NCBI GenBank assembly: GCA_012511695.1
Contig: JAAZFO010000083.1
Location: 1-5,576 of the forward strand
Direction: 5' to 3'
Source of the DNA: Erysipelotrichia bacterium
Lineage (GTDB): Bacteria > Bacillota_I > Bacilli_A > RFN20 > CAG-826
Length of the DNA: 5,576 bases
Below, one piece after another: positions 1 to 5,576 of this stretch. A model generated the notes under the pieces. The model saw only the letters and a program-made list of their open reading frames with translations, had not been told where the DNA came from and ran no database searches. The stretch's first letter is position 1, and every line of letters begins with the position of its first letter. A program made the position numbers and the translations under genes.

Positions 1-1
1 C

Positions 2-172
2 CGCTATGACAACAAATTAGGTTCGATAAAAGACAAAGGGAGTGAATTAATTATCTACGATAGATATGGTAATCGGTGTGGCTCTTATGATAAAAGAAAT
101 AATACGACCAAAGATAGACAGGGCAACAAAGTCGGAACCGGCAATTTGTTAGCACTCCTTTTGTCTAGATAA
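2..172 (+). CDS. C-terminal part of a small glycine/aspartate repeat protein (5' end outside window)
   Basis: An open frame enters from the left edge and ends at TAA 170-172, followed at once by a second in-frame stop, TAG 173-175. The visible 56 residues are hydrophilic and repetitive: YDNKLGS, then YDRYGNRCGSYD, then KDRQGNKVGT, each a variant of Y/K-D-x-x-G-N-x-x-G-S/T. The chain closes with a short hydrophobic tail (NLLALLLSR). Such short tandem units suggest a small all-beta repeat fold. They resemble bacterial proteins that databases call '5-fold beta-flower' proteins, but that link is from memory of the motif style and is weak. No function can be assigned, and no catalytic residue or membrane helix is visible. 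The gene has its own terminator downstream and is probably not co-transcribed with recG. It is real rather than chance because the repeat pattern holds across the whole frame and stops just before a terminator. Confidence 0.6.
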   Translation, partial: RYDNKLGSIKDKGSELIIYDRYGNRCGSYDKRNNTTKDRQGNKVGTGNLLALLLSR

Positions 173-240
173 TAGAAAAATAATTTTAATGATATTTTTT
201 GTCTAAAAAGCGATATTTTGAATTCGTTATTAAAAACATT

Positions 241-273
241 GAAGAGAGGCTCTTTTATAGAGAGCCTTTTTTT
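241..273 (+). terminator. Rho-independent terminator
   Basis: The arms AGGCTCT (247-253) and AGAGCCT (261-267) pair perfectly over 7 bp. A G-U pair and an A-U pair can be added inside, closing a loop of about 3 bases (256-258). A run of seven T (267-273) follows directly. A-rich bases before the left arm can pair weakly with the T-run. This is a standard intrinsic terminator for the gene ending at 172. It insulates that gene from recG. Confidence 0.88.
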
Positions 274-280
274 GTTAAAT

Positions 281-309
281 AGTACAAAGCCTTTTTTAAA
301 TGTTATAAA
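281..309 (+). promoter_or_regulatory. Predicted extended -10 promoter of recG
   Basis: TGtTATAAA at 301-309 is an extended -10 element (TG-n-TATAAT class; hexamer TATAAA 304-309). The hexamer 17 bases upstream, AGTACA (281-286), matches the TTGACA consensus only at its last three bases, as is common when an extended -10 is present. Standard spacing puts transcription start near 316, only 0-3 bases before the recG start codon. The site lies just after the upstream terminator, where a new promoter is expected. It is predicted from sequence only. Confidence 0.55.
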
Positions 310-318
310 ATATTCTTG

Positions 319-2310
319 ATGGATAAATTAACGAAATCACCGCGCTTAAATAGTTTGTTGCACAACATGGGTATTTTTACACCTTATGATGTCATTAATC
401 GCTTACCGCGCCGCTATGATAATTATGCTTACACGAAAGAGCGAAAGCTCGCAGATAAGGAACGCATTGTTTTATTAGGCAAAGTCGTTTCCTTACCGAG
501 AATAGTGCCCGCTAAAGGGGTGACGATTATTACTTTTGATTTTTTAACGGTGAAAATAACTTATTTTAAAGTCATTTTTTTCAACCAGGGATATTTAGCT
601 AAGACCTTAAAAATTGATGAAACTTATTCACTAATCGGTACATACGATAGCGATAGAAACGAGATCAATGGTCGCCGTATTTATAAAGGCGAAATCCCTA
701 AAGAAGAAGCCTTAAAACCCGTGTACACTTTGCCTAAAAGCTATTCACATCATTTATATGTCGGCTTAGTAAAGCGCTCCTTAAAACAACTAAAAGGCAA
801 AATATTTTCTCTTGTTCCTTATCATTACTTAAATAAATATCACCTCATCAATAAAGAAGTCGCCCTTAATTGGGCTCATCAGCCAAAAGATCAAGAAAGT
901 ATTCGCCAAGCATTAAGACACTTAAAATATGAAGAGGCTTTGCTTTTTTCTTTACAAAATCAACTCATCAAACAAAACAATCAATCATTAAAAAAAATCA
1001 AAAAAGAAGCCATTGATTTTTCTCTGTGCGCCCCGTTAGTCGCTGCTCTTCCTTATAATTTAACAGCGGACCAAATTTCAGTGAGTGAAGAAATTATTGA
1101 AGATATGAATCAAAGTGGTTTGATGTATCGCTTATTACAAGGTGATGTCGGTACTGGAAAAACAATCGTGTCATTTATCGCCCTATATGCAAATTTCTTG
1201 CGCGGTGATCAAGGAGCCTTAATGGCGCCGACTGATGCTTTAGCAAGGCAGCACTACGCTAATGGCAAAAAAGTTTTTAAGGATACCAAAGTGCGACTCG
1301 CTCTATTGCTCGGTTCGACTCCTATAAGTGAGAAAAAACGGCTCAAGAGCGCCATTAGAGATGGGGACATTGATTTAATCATCGGTACGCATTCTTTGTT
1401 CACCAAGGATACTAATTACGCTTCTTTGGGCCTAGTTGTCATCGATGAACAACATCGTTTTGGGGTCAATCAAAGAATTGCGCTTGCTAATAAGGGGGAT
1501 CACGCTGATTTATTGATGATGTCCGCTACTCCGATTCCTCGCTCCTTAGCGCTCACCATTTTTGGTGATTTAGACATCTCAACTCTTTATACTTTCCCGA
1601 GTCAAAAAAGGGATGTTGTCACCAAAATCTTCCCGAGCGATAGCCCAAAAATCTTCGCCGCCACTGATTATGCTTTACAACACGACAAGCAAGTTTATGT
1701 CATCGCTCCTTTAATTGACTTTAGTGAAGATGGCAGATTTTCAACCGAACAACTCTATGAAAGATTTGCCTTACGCTATGAAAACAAAGTCGGGCTATTG
1801 CACGGTAAAATGAAACAAAAAGAAAAAGAAGAAGTTTTAAAAAAATATTATGATGGGAACATTAAAATTTTAGTATCTACCCAAGTCGTTGAGGTCGGTA
1901 TCGATGTCAAAAACGCCAACACGATGATCATCTTTGATGCCACGCATTTCGGGCTGGCTTCTTTACACCAATTAAGAGGGCGGATCGGGCGTGACGGTTC
2001 AAGGGGTTATTGTTTATTGATCACCAATGATGAAGAAGCGGAAAAGCTAGATATTTTAACTAAAAGTGAAGATGGATTTGCAATCGCAGAAGCAGACATG
2101 AAACAAAGAGGGCCAGGAGAATTAACTGGTGTCAAACAGTCCGGCATTCCTGATTTTGCCTTTTTAAATATCATCGATGATTATAAAATTTTTGTTGTCG
2201 CTCGTGATGATGCCGCGGAGATATTACAACAAGCCGATCACAAGGCCTACCAATGGATCGTTAAAAGAGCTAATAATTTAATCAATTATAAAATTACTAA
2301 AAAAGCATAG
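319..2310 (+). CDS. recG: ATP-dependent DNA helicase RecG
   Basis: RecG is a monomeric superfamily 2 double-stranded DNA translocase that regresses stalled replication forks and branch-migrates Holliday junctions. The 663-residue product is slightly shorter than the E. coli protein (about 690). An N-terminal helical region with LPRRYD (29-34) leads into the OB-fold wedge domain (about 48-120, with FFNQ at 87-90). The motor follows: Walker A GDVGTGKT (275-282), MAPTDALARQH, IIGTHSLF, motif II DEQHRFGV (376-383), SATPIPR (402-408), STQVVEVGIDV, and motif VI QLRGRIGR with RGRIGR at 553-558. The RecG-specific C-terminal TRG-type signature is MKQRGPGELTG (from 594) with QSGIPDF. All ATPase motifs are intact. 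Start: ATG 319 is chosen; an adjacent in-frame TTG (316) is possible, and an in-frame TAG at 280-282 bars a longer form. No Shine-Dalgarno precedes either codon, which fits the leaderless promoter prediction. The next Met (ATG 367) also lacks one and would trim conserved sequence. Confidence 0.97.
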   Translation: MDKLTKSPRLNSLLHNMGIFTPYDVINRLPRRYDNYAYTKERKLADKERIVLLGKVVSLPRIVPAKGVTIITFDFLTVKITYFKVIFFNQGYLAKTLKIDETYSLIGTYDSDRNEINGRRIYKGEIPKEEALKPVYTLPKSYSHHLYVGLVKRSLKQLKGKIFSLVPYHYLNKYHLINKEVALNWAHQPKDQESIRQALRHLKYEEALLFSLQNQLIKQNNQSLKKIKKEAIDFSLCAPLVAALPYNLTADQISVSEEIIEDMNQSGLMYRLLQGDVGTGKTIVSFIALYANFLRGDQGALMAPTDALARQHYANGKKVFKDTKVRLALLLGSTPISEKKRLKSAIRDGDIDLIIGTHSLFTKDTNYASLGLVVIDEQHRFGVNQRIALANKGDHADLLMMSATPIPRSLALTIFGDLDISTLYTFPSQKRDVVTKIFPSDSPKIFAATDYALQHDKQVYVIAPLIDFSEDGRFSTEQLYERFALRYENKVGLLHGKMKQKEKEEVLKKYYDGNIKILVSTQVVEVGIDVKNANTMIIFDATHFGLASLHQLRGRIGRDGSRGYCLLITNDEEAEKLDILTKSEDGFAIAEADMKQRGPGELTGVKQSGIPDFAFLNIIDDYKIFVVARDDAAEILQQADHKAYQWIVKRANNLINYKITKKA

Positions 2311-2337
2311 TAAATTAAAATATAGGTAGTCAAAGAA

Positions 2338-2376
2338 GAGACGATCTTATCTTTGTATTTATGCCAAAGACGTCTC
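2338..2376. promoter_or_regulatory. Interrupted dyad overlapping the plsX promoter region
   Basis: GAGACG (2338-2343) is the exact reverse complement of CGTCTC (2371-2376). Nested inside, CTTTG (2351-2355) pairs with CAAAG (2365-2369) around a 9-base loop. The left side has a 7-base bulge between the two stems and the right side has one unpaired A. The dyad ends two bases before the extended -10 of plsX, and its loop covers the predicted -35. No T-run follows, so it is not a standard terminator. It could be an operator for a repressor of plsX, or an RNA structure in read-through transcripts from recG. Function is unknown. Confidence 0.4.
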
Positions 2377-2386
2377 ATGATACAAT
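2358..2386 (+). promoter_or_regulatory. Predicted extended -10 promoter of plsX and downstream genes
   Basis: TGaTACAAT (2378-2386) is an extended -10 with a hexamer one base from TATAAT. A poor -35, TTTATG (2358-2363), lies at 17-base spacing. Transcription should begin near 2393, giving a leader of about 14 bases that still contains the plsX ribosome binding site GAGGA (2395-2399). It probably drives the tightly packed plsX-rnc-ftsY-ylxM-ffh run. Confidence 0.6.
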
Positions 2387-2406
2387 AGGAATTCGAGGAA
2401 TTAAGT

Positions 2407-3387
2407 ATGAAAATTGCAGTAGACGCCATGGGCGGAGATAACGGCAGTCAAGTCATTGTCTCAGCTATTAAACAATTCTTAACCGACTTTCCAGAAGTGG
2501 AAATTATTGTCTTTGGTGACAAAAATGAATTAGGAGAATTGTCATCGCTATGTCAAATTGTCGACGCTCCTGAAGTTGTTCCGATGGATGCGGGGGCATT
2601 TGAAGTCATGCGCATGAAAAATTCATCGATGTTCACAGCGCTTAAAACTATGAAAGATTCTGCGTTTGATGCACTGGTATCCGCTGGCTCAACCGGAGGC
2701 TTTTTGAGCGCGGGTACTTTGATTCTAAAATGGATCGAAGGAGTGAAGAGAGCGGCGATAGTAACTTCTTTTCCTACCCGTTTAAAAAATAAAAAACTCG
2801 TCGTCCTTGATATCGGAGCGAATAATAAAAATTCACCTGAGGAACTCGTACAATTCGCCAAGATGGGACGCGCTTATCACCAAGCTCTTTACAATAGTGA
2901 TGCACCGAAGACTTATTTATTGTCTAATGGGGCGGAAGCTAACAAGGGCTCGCCAGCTGGTCAAGCCGCTTATAAATTATTAAAAGAAAGTCAATTTCCT
3001 GATTTTTGCGGTAATATCGAAGCTCGAGAAGCCTTATTAGGCGAAGCGGATATCTTAGTGACTGATGGCTATTCTGGCAATGTTTTTCTAAAGAGCTCTG
3101 AAGGGGTTGCCAAATTGATGTCGTCAATGGTTAAAGATATTTTTAAGAAAAACTTATGGACGAAACTCGGCTATTTACACGTCGCTAAGGGTTTTAAACT
3201 CATGTCAGAAACGATGGATTATAAATCAACGGGTGGCGCGATGCTTTTAGGTGTTAATGGTGTCTTAGTAAAAGCCCACGGCAATAGCGATGCTTACGGT
3301 TTTAAAAGCGCTCTTAATGTTGCCAAAACAATGGTGGAACGCCAAGTCGTTAAAAAAATTAAGGAGTTAGTTGAAAGTGGAGAGTAG
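2407..3387 (+). CDS. plsX: Phosphate acyltransferase PlsX
   Basis: PlsX is a peripheral membrane enzyme that converts acyl-ACP and inorganic phosphate into acyl-phosphate. PlsY then uses acyl-phosphate to acylate glycerol-3-phosphate, the first step of phospholipid synthesis in most bacteria. The 326-residue length is normal. Family landmarks in order are the N-terminal IAVDAMGGDNG (from residue 3), SAGSTGG (92-98), DIGANNKNSPEELVQF (from 135), the GAEANKGSP loop, NIEARE, DGYSGNVFLK (220-229), GGAMLLGVNG and KAHGNSDA (289-296). The ATG at 2407 has GAGGA 7 bases upstream and begins directly with the conserved MKIAVDAMGGD. Its own promoter is predicted just upstream. In Bacillus the gene sits in fapR-plsX-fabD-fabG-acpP. 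Here the fatty-acid genes and fapR are absent from both sides, so ACP and malonyl-transacylase must be encoded elsewhere or acyl groups be imported. SAGSTGG has Ser where SAGNTG is usual. Confidence 0.96.
   Translation: MKIAVDAMGGDNGSQVIVSAIKQFLTDFPEVEIIVFGDKNELGELSSLCQIVDAPEVVPMDAGAFEVMRMKNSSMFTALKTMKDSAFDALVSAGSTGGFLSAGTLILKWIEGVKRAAIVTSFPTRLKNKKLVVLDIGANNKNSPEELVQFAKMGRAYHQALYNSDAPKTYLLSNGAEANKGSPAGQAAYKLLKESQFPDFCGNIEAREALLGEADILVTDGYSGNVFLKSSEGVAKLMSSMVKDIFKKNLWTKLGYLHVAKGFKLMSETMDYKSTGGAMLLGVNGVLVKAHGNSDAYGFKSALNVAKTMVERQVVKKIKELVESGE
3361..3366 (+). promoter_or_regulatory. Ribosome binding site deciding the rnc start
   Basis: AAGGAG lies inside the end of plsX. It is 4 bases from an in-frame TTG (3371) and 10 bases from an in-frame GTG (3377). 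The 4-base gap is too tight for efficient initiation, so GTG 3377 is preferred. The two starts differ by only two residues. Confidence 0.6.
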
Positions 3388-4066
3388 AGTTATTAACTTA
3401 TTGAAAACTTTAAATATCAAACACCTTAATCTCGCCACTTATGAACAAGCTTTAACACATCCTTCTTTTAATGGTGACGTTAATAGTAAACACAAAGATT
3501 ATGAAAAATTAGAATTTATCGGCGATGCTGTTTTAGGTTATGTCGTCGCTGATTTAGTGTATAAGAATCGTCCAGAAATGGCCGAAGGTGACTTGACTAA
3601 ATTAAGAAGTGCCTTGGTGTCCACTAAGCCTTTAGCGGCATATGCAAGAACTTTAAAATTAGATGAATATGTGAGAATTGGTCATTCGATCACCCCTCAA
3701 CAAGTCAAACGAAGTGATAAGATTTTAGAAAATGTTTTTGAGGCCTTAATTGGAGCGATATATTTGGATATCGATTTACCGACTGCCTATGATTTTATTA
3801 AATCACTACTCCTTGAAGATATCTTAGGCTTCGATGCTGAGAAGCTCACGGACTACAAGTCTAAACTCCAAGAAGAAATTCAAACGGAACATAGAGAAGC
3901 AGTGACTTATATCACGGTTTCTATGACCGGACCCGCTCATGACCGGACTTTTAAAGTTCAAGTCCAATACAATGGGATTGTCTTAGGGAGTGGTGTCGGT
4001 AAGAGTAAAAAGAAAGCCGAAGAGATGGCGGCTAAGGATGCGCTCAGTAAGAGGAGAGTTCTCTAA
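3377..4066 (+). CDS. rnc: Ribonuclease III
   Basis: RNase III is a cytoplasmic homodimeric, Mg-dependent endonuclease that cuts double-stranded RNA, processing rRNA precursors, the SRP RNA precursor in some Gram-positives, and structured mRNAs. From GTG 3377 the product is 229 residues, a usual length. The catalytic domain carries the family signature EKLEFIGDAVL (43-53), with E43, E46 and D50 matching E. coli E38, E41 and D45, and ENVFEALIGAIYLD (118-131), where E122 matches the essential E117. The position of E. coli D114 is Asn here (N119). A double-stranded-RNA-binding domain follows at about 159-226 (DYKSKLQEEIQ through KKKAEEMAAKDAL). The gene overlaps the end of plsX by 11 bases (17 if TTG 3371 is used) and its stop overlaps the ftsY start, so translation is likely coupled on both sides. 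In Bacillus acpP precedes and smc follows rnc; neither is here. Confidence 0.95.
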   Translation: MESRVINLLKTLNIKHLNLATYEQALTHPSFNGDVNSKHKDYEKLEFIGDAVLGYVVADLVYKNRPEMAEGDLTKLRSALVSTKPLAAYARTLKLDEYVRIGHSITPQQVKRSDKILENVFEALIGAIYLDIDLPTAYDFIKSLLLEDILGFDAEKLTDYKSKLQEEIQTEHREAVTYITVSMTGPAHDRTFKVQVQYNGIVLGSGVGKSKKKAEEMAAKDALSKRRVL

Positions 4067-5034
4067 TGGGACTACTCGCTTTTCTTAAAAACAAATTCGC
4101 TATACAAAAAGAGCAAGTTGATAAATACCAAGTCGGTCTGACAAAGTCTCGAAAAAATTTCTCTAGTAAATTGCGCAAACTTTCTGGTCGGTATAAAAGA
4201 GTTAATCAAGATTATTTTGATGAACTCGAACAAATTTTGATTGAAAGTGATGTCGGGATTTCTTTTGCTTTAAAGGTTATTGAAGAGGTGTTAAGAACTA
4301 GCAAAAAAGAACGCATTTTTAACCCACAAAGCATTAATGAAATCCTGATTGATAAACTGTTTGCTGATTACGCTGAAAAAGGGGATATCAAAACCGAAAT
4401 TGTCTTTGAAAAAGAAGGGCCAACTGTCTTATTGGTCGTCGGAGTCAACGGAGTTGGCAAAACGACAACGATCGCTAAAATCGCTCACCGTTACTTAAAG
4501 CAAAATAAAAAAGTTTTACTCGTGGCCGCTGATACTTTTAGAGCGGGTGCGGTTGAACAATTGGCGACTTGGGCTAAGCGTTTAAACGTTGAGGTCGTAA
4601 GTGGTCAACCACATACTGATCCTGCAAGCGTCGCTTATGATGGACTTAAAAAAGCTAAAGCTGATAACATCGATTTAGTCATCGTTGATACAGCGGGCAG
4701 ACTGCAAACGAAAAATAATTTGATGCTTGAACTAGGGAAAATTAAACGGGTAATGGCAAAAGAAATCTCTTATGCACCCCATGAAACCTTTTTAATTATC
4801 GATGCGACGACGGGACAAAACGGCGTCGTGCAAGCGAAGGCATTTAAAGAAGTGACCGACTTAACCGGAATCGTCATTACTAAAATGGATGGAACGAGTA
4901 AAGGGGGTATTATTCTCGCCATTAGAGATGAATTAGGCATCCCAGTACGTTTCATCGGTTTGGGTGAAAAAATTGATGACTTAGCAGAGTTTGATCTCGA
5001 TAAGTATTTATATGGTTTGTGCGTGGAGGAATAA
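4066..5034 (+). CDS. ftsY: Signal recognition particle receptor FtsY (SRP GTPase)
   Basis: FtsY is the membrane-associated receptor that docks Ffh/SRP-ribosome complexes at the Sec translocon; the two GTPases activate each other. The 322-residue form lacks the long acidic A domain of E. coli FtsY and is about the length of the Bacillus protein (329). Residues 1-17 (MGLLAFLKNKF...) form a short amphipathic basic helix suited to membrane binding. The helical N domain (about 25-110) contains the ESDVGISFA region. The G domain shows P-loop GVNGVGKTTT (126-135), AADTFRAGAVEQLATWA, DTAGR (208-212), TKMDGTSKGG (TKMD at 272-275) and a closing FIGLGEKIDDLAEF. The DTFRAGAVEQL and GLGEKIDDL forms separate FtsY from Ffh. 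ATG 4066 shares its A with the rnc stop (TAATG), with AGGAG (4052-4056) 9 bases before it. smc, often just upstream in Bacillus, is missing. Confidence 0.97.
   Translation: MGLLAFLKNKFAIQKEQVDKYQVGLTKSRKNFSSKLRKLSGRYKRVNQDYFDELEQILIESDVGISFALKVIEEVLRTSKKERIFNPQSINEILIDKLFADYAEKGDIKTEIVFEKEGPTVLLVVGVNGVGKTTTIAKIAHRYLKQNKKVLLVAADTFRAGAVEQLATWAKRLNVEVVSGQPHTDPASVAYDGLKKAKADNIDLVIVDTAGRLQTKNNLMLELGKIKRVMAKEISYAPHETFLIIDATTGQNGVVQAKAFKEVTDLTGIVITKMDGTSKGGIILAIRDELGIPVRFIGLGEKIDDLAEFDLDKYLYGLCVEE
5025..5029 (+). promoter_or_regulatory. Ribosome binding site deciding the ylxM start
   Basis: GGAGG lies within the last codons of ftsY, 7 bases before ATG 5037. An in-frame GTG at 5019 would add six residues but lies upstream of this site and has no comparable one, so ATG 5037 is the start. 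Confidence 0.8.
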
Positions 5035-5036
5035 AA

Positions 5037-5372
5037 ATGGAAAAAATTAAAAAAACAGTCCGCTATAATGCTTTATTACACATTTATGGACCATTACTCA
5101 GCAAAACTCAATTAGCTTTTACTGATGCTTATTTTTCCTATGATTTATCACTCGGAGAAATCGCTAAAGCGAAAAATATTACCCGCAGCGCTGTTGAAGA
5201 CGCGATAAAAAAGGGTTTAAAAAAACTCGACAGCTATGAAAAGGACTTAAAAATATTAGCAAGAAGTCAAAAGATATTAAAACTTCTCCAAGAAGCAAAA
5301 GAGAAGAGTGATGAAGAAAAAAATAAAGTATTACAAGAAATAGAAAGAGTGATTAATAGTTATGGCATTTGA
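5037..5372 (+). CDS. ylxM: YlxM family (UPF0122) SRP-associated DNA-binding-like protein
   Basis: The 111-residue product is a typical YlxM protein, a small family encoded beside ffh in Gram-positive bacteria and mollicutes. Residues 9-30 give the conserved opening (RYNALLHIYGPLLSKTQ). Residues about 37-64 form a sigma-70-region-4-like helix-turn-helix (LSLGEIAKAKNITRSAVEDAIKKG). The rest (about 66-107) is a charged, probably coiled-coil helix. Despite the helix-turn-helix, work on Streptococcus YlxM points to interaction with SRP components and modulation of the Ffh/FtsY GTPases; whether it acts on RNA, protein or DNA is not settled for this organism. The gene starts two bases after ftsY stops and overlaps ffh by 11 bases, so the three SRP genes form one translational unit. 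Its TGA stop shows that UGA is a stop codon here. Confidence 0.93.
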   Translation: MEKIKKTVRYNALLHIYGPLLSKTQLAFTDAYFSYDLSLGEIAKAKNITRSAVEDAIKKGLKKLDSYEKDLKILARSQKILKLLQEAKEKSDEEKNKVLQEIERVINSYGI

Positions 5373-5576
5373 ATCATTAACCGAACGCCTTTCTGGCATT
5401 TTTAAAAAACTTCGCGGTCAAGTGCGCTTGAGCGAACGCAATATGGAGGACATGTTAAAAGAAATCCGCGTCGCTCTTTTGGAAGCAGATGTTAATTATA
5501 GAGTCGTTAAACAATTCGTCGCCAATGTTAAAGAAAAAGCTTTAGGTCAAGAAGTGTTGAGTAAACTCAATCCCAG
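5362..5576 (+). CDS. ffh: Signal recognition particle protein Ffh, N-terminal part (3' end outside window)
   Basis: Ffh binds the 4.5S/6S SRP RNA and signal sequences of nascent membrane proteins and, with GTP, docks on FtsY. Only the first 71 codons are visible, covering most of the four-helix N domain: MAFESLTERLSGIFKKLRGQ at the start, then LSERNMEDMLKEIRVALLEADVNY (the conserved EIRxALLEADV stretch at about residues 34-44), and FVANVKEKALGQEVL. The GTPase and M domains lie beyond the window. ATG 5362 is inside the end of ylxM (11-base overlap, different frame). The best upstream Shine-Dalgarno, AAAGAG (5344-5349), is weak and 12 bases away, so initiation probably depends on ribosomes finishing ylxM. 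The canonical first residues make the start secure. Confidence 0.96.
   Translation, partial: MAFESLTERLSGIFKKLRGQVRLSERNMEDMLKEIRVALLEADVNYRVVKQFVANVKEKALGQEVLSKLNP

Noticed and set aside
286..300. Second AAAGCCTTTTTT stretch after the terminator, which could pair with AGGCT at 247-251 as a back-up terminator
   Set aside because: The alternative stem is only 5 bp with a loop of about 36 bases, while the first arm pairs perfectly with 261-267. The stretch is better read as the spacer of the recG promoter.
173..318. Riboswitch, T-box or small RNA ahead of recG
   Set aside because: Apart from the terminator and promoter the spacer is AT-rich without further stems. The terminator lies upstream of the recG promoter, so it cannot act as a leader attenuator for that promoter.
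2311..2406. Intrinsic terminator after recG
   Set aside because: The only hairpin-forming sequence there (2338-2376) is followed by ATGATACAAT, with no T-run, and overlaps the plsX promoter.
2311..2406. FapR-type operator upstream of plsX
   Set aside because: I see no palindrome resembling the TTAGTAC-centred box I recall for FapR, and fapR is not at this locus.
2553..2861. Open frame on the reverse strand inside plsX (about 100 codons)
   Set aside because: It lies wholly inside the conserved plsX coding sequence, has no recognisable motif, and is explained by the codon pattern of the plus-strand gene. Shorter reverse frames at 2939-3127 (plsX) and 4770-4955 (ftsY) were dropped for the same reason.
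319..5372. Mycoplasma-type genetic code (UGA as Trp)
   Set aside because: Trp residues are encoded by TGG, no complete gene contains in-frame TGA, and ylxM ends naturally at TGA.

Overview
The window reads as a compact, same-strand block of chromosomal housekeeping genes from a low-GC member of the Firmicutes/Tenericutes. The order is the tail of a small repeat protein, a terminator, recG, plsX, rnc, ftsY, ylxM and the start of ffh. Evidence for the lineage is the AT-rich sequence, strong GGAG-type ribosome binding sites at most starts, YlxM (a protein typical of Gram-positive bacteria and mollicutes) next to ffh, and an order that is a shortened version of the Bacillus subtilis recG-fapR-plsX-fabD-fabG-acpP-rnc-smc-ftsY-ylxM-ffh region. 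Tryptophan is encoded by TGG (for example twice in recG) and TGA is the stop of ylxM, so the organism uses the standard bacterial code and not the UGA=Trp code of Mycoplasma and Spiroplasma. I cannot name a genus.

Layout. Positions 2-172 hold the C-terminal end of a small protein built of Y/K-D-x-x-G-N-x-x-G repeats. A short AT-rich spacer follows, with a clear intrinsic terminator (241-273) that separates this gene from the block downstream. An extended -10 promoter lies directly against the recG start, so recG is predicted to be read from an essentially leaderless mRNA. recG (319-2310) is followed by a 96-base gap with an interrupted dyad and a second extended -10 promoter for plsX (2407-3387). 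From plsX onward the genes are tightly packed: rnc overlaps plsX, ftsY overlaps rnc by one base (TAATG), ylxM starts two bases after ftsY, and ffh starts 11 bases inside ylxM and runs out of the window.

How the genes relate. RecG remodels stalled replication forks and Holliday junctions. PlsX makes acyl-phosphate for phospholipid synthesis. RNase III processes structured RNA. FtsY, YlxM and Ffh form the protein part of the signal recognition particle pathway for membrane protein insertion. PlsX and the SRP genes are probably co-transcribed, which would link membrane lipid and membrane protein supply. The genes that in Bacillus sit between these (fapR, fabD, fabG, acpP, smc) are absent from this locus. 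I found no mobile element, CRISPR array, RNA gene or novel multi-gene system. The points worth a second look are the promoter structures, the compaction of the cluster and a few family-position substitutions.
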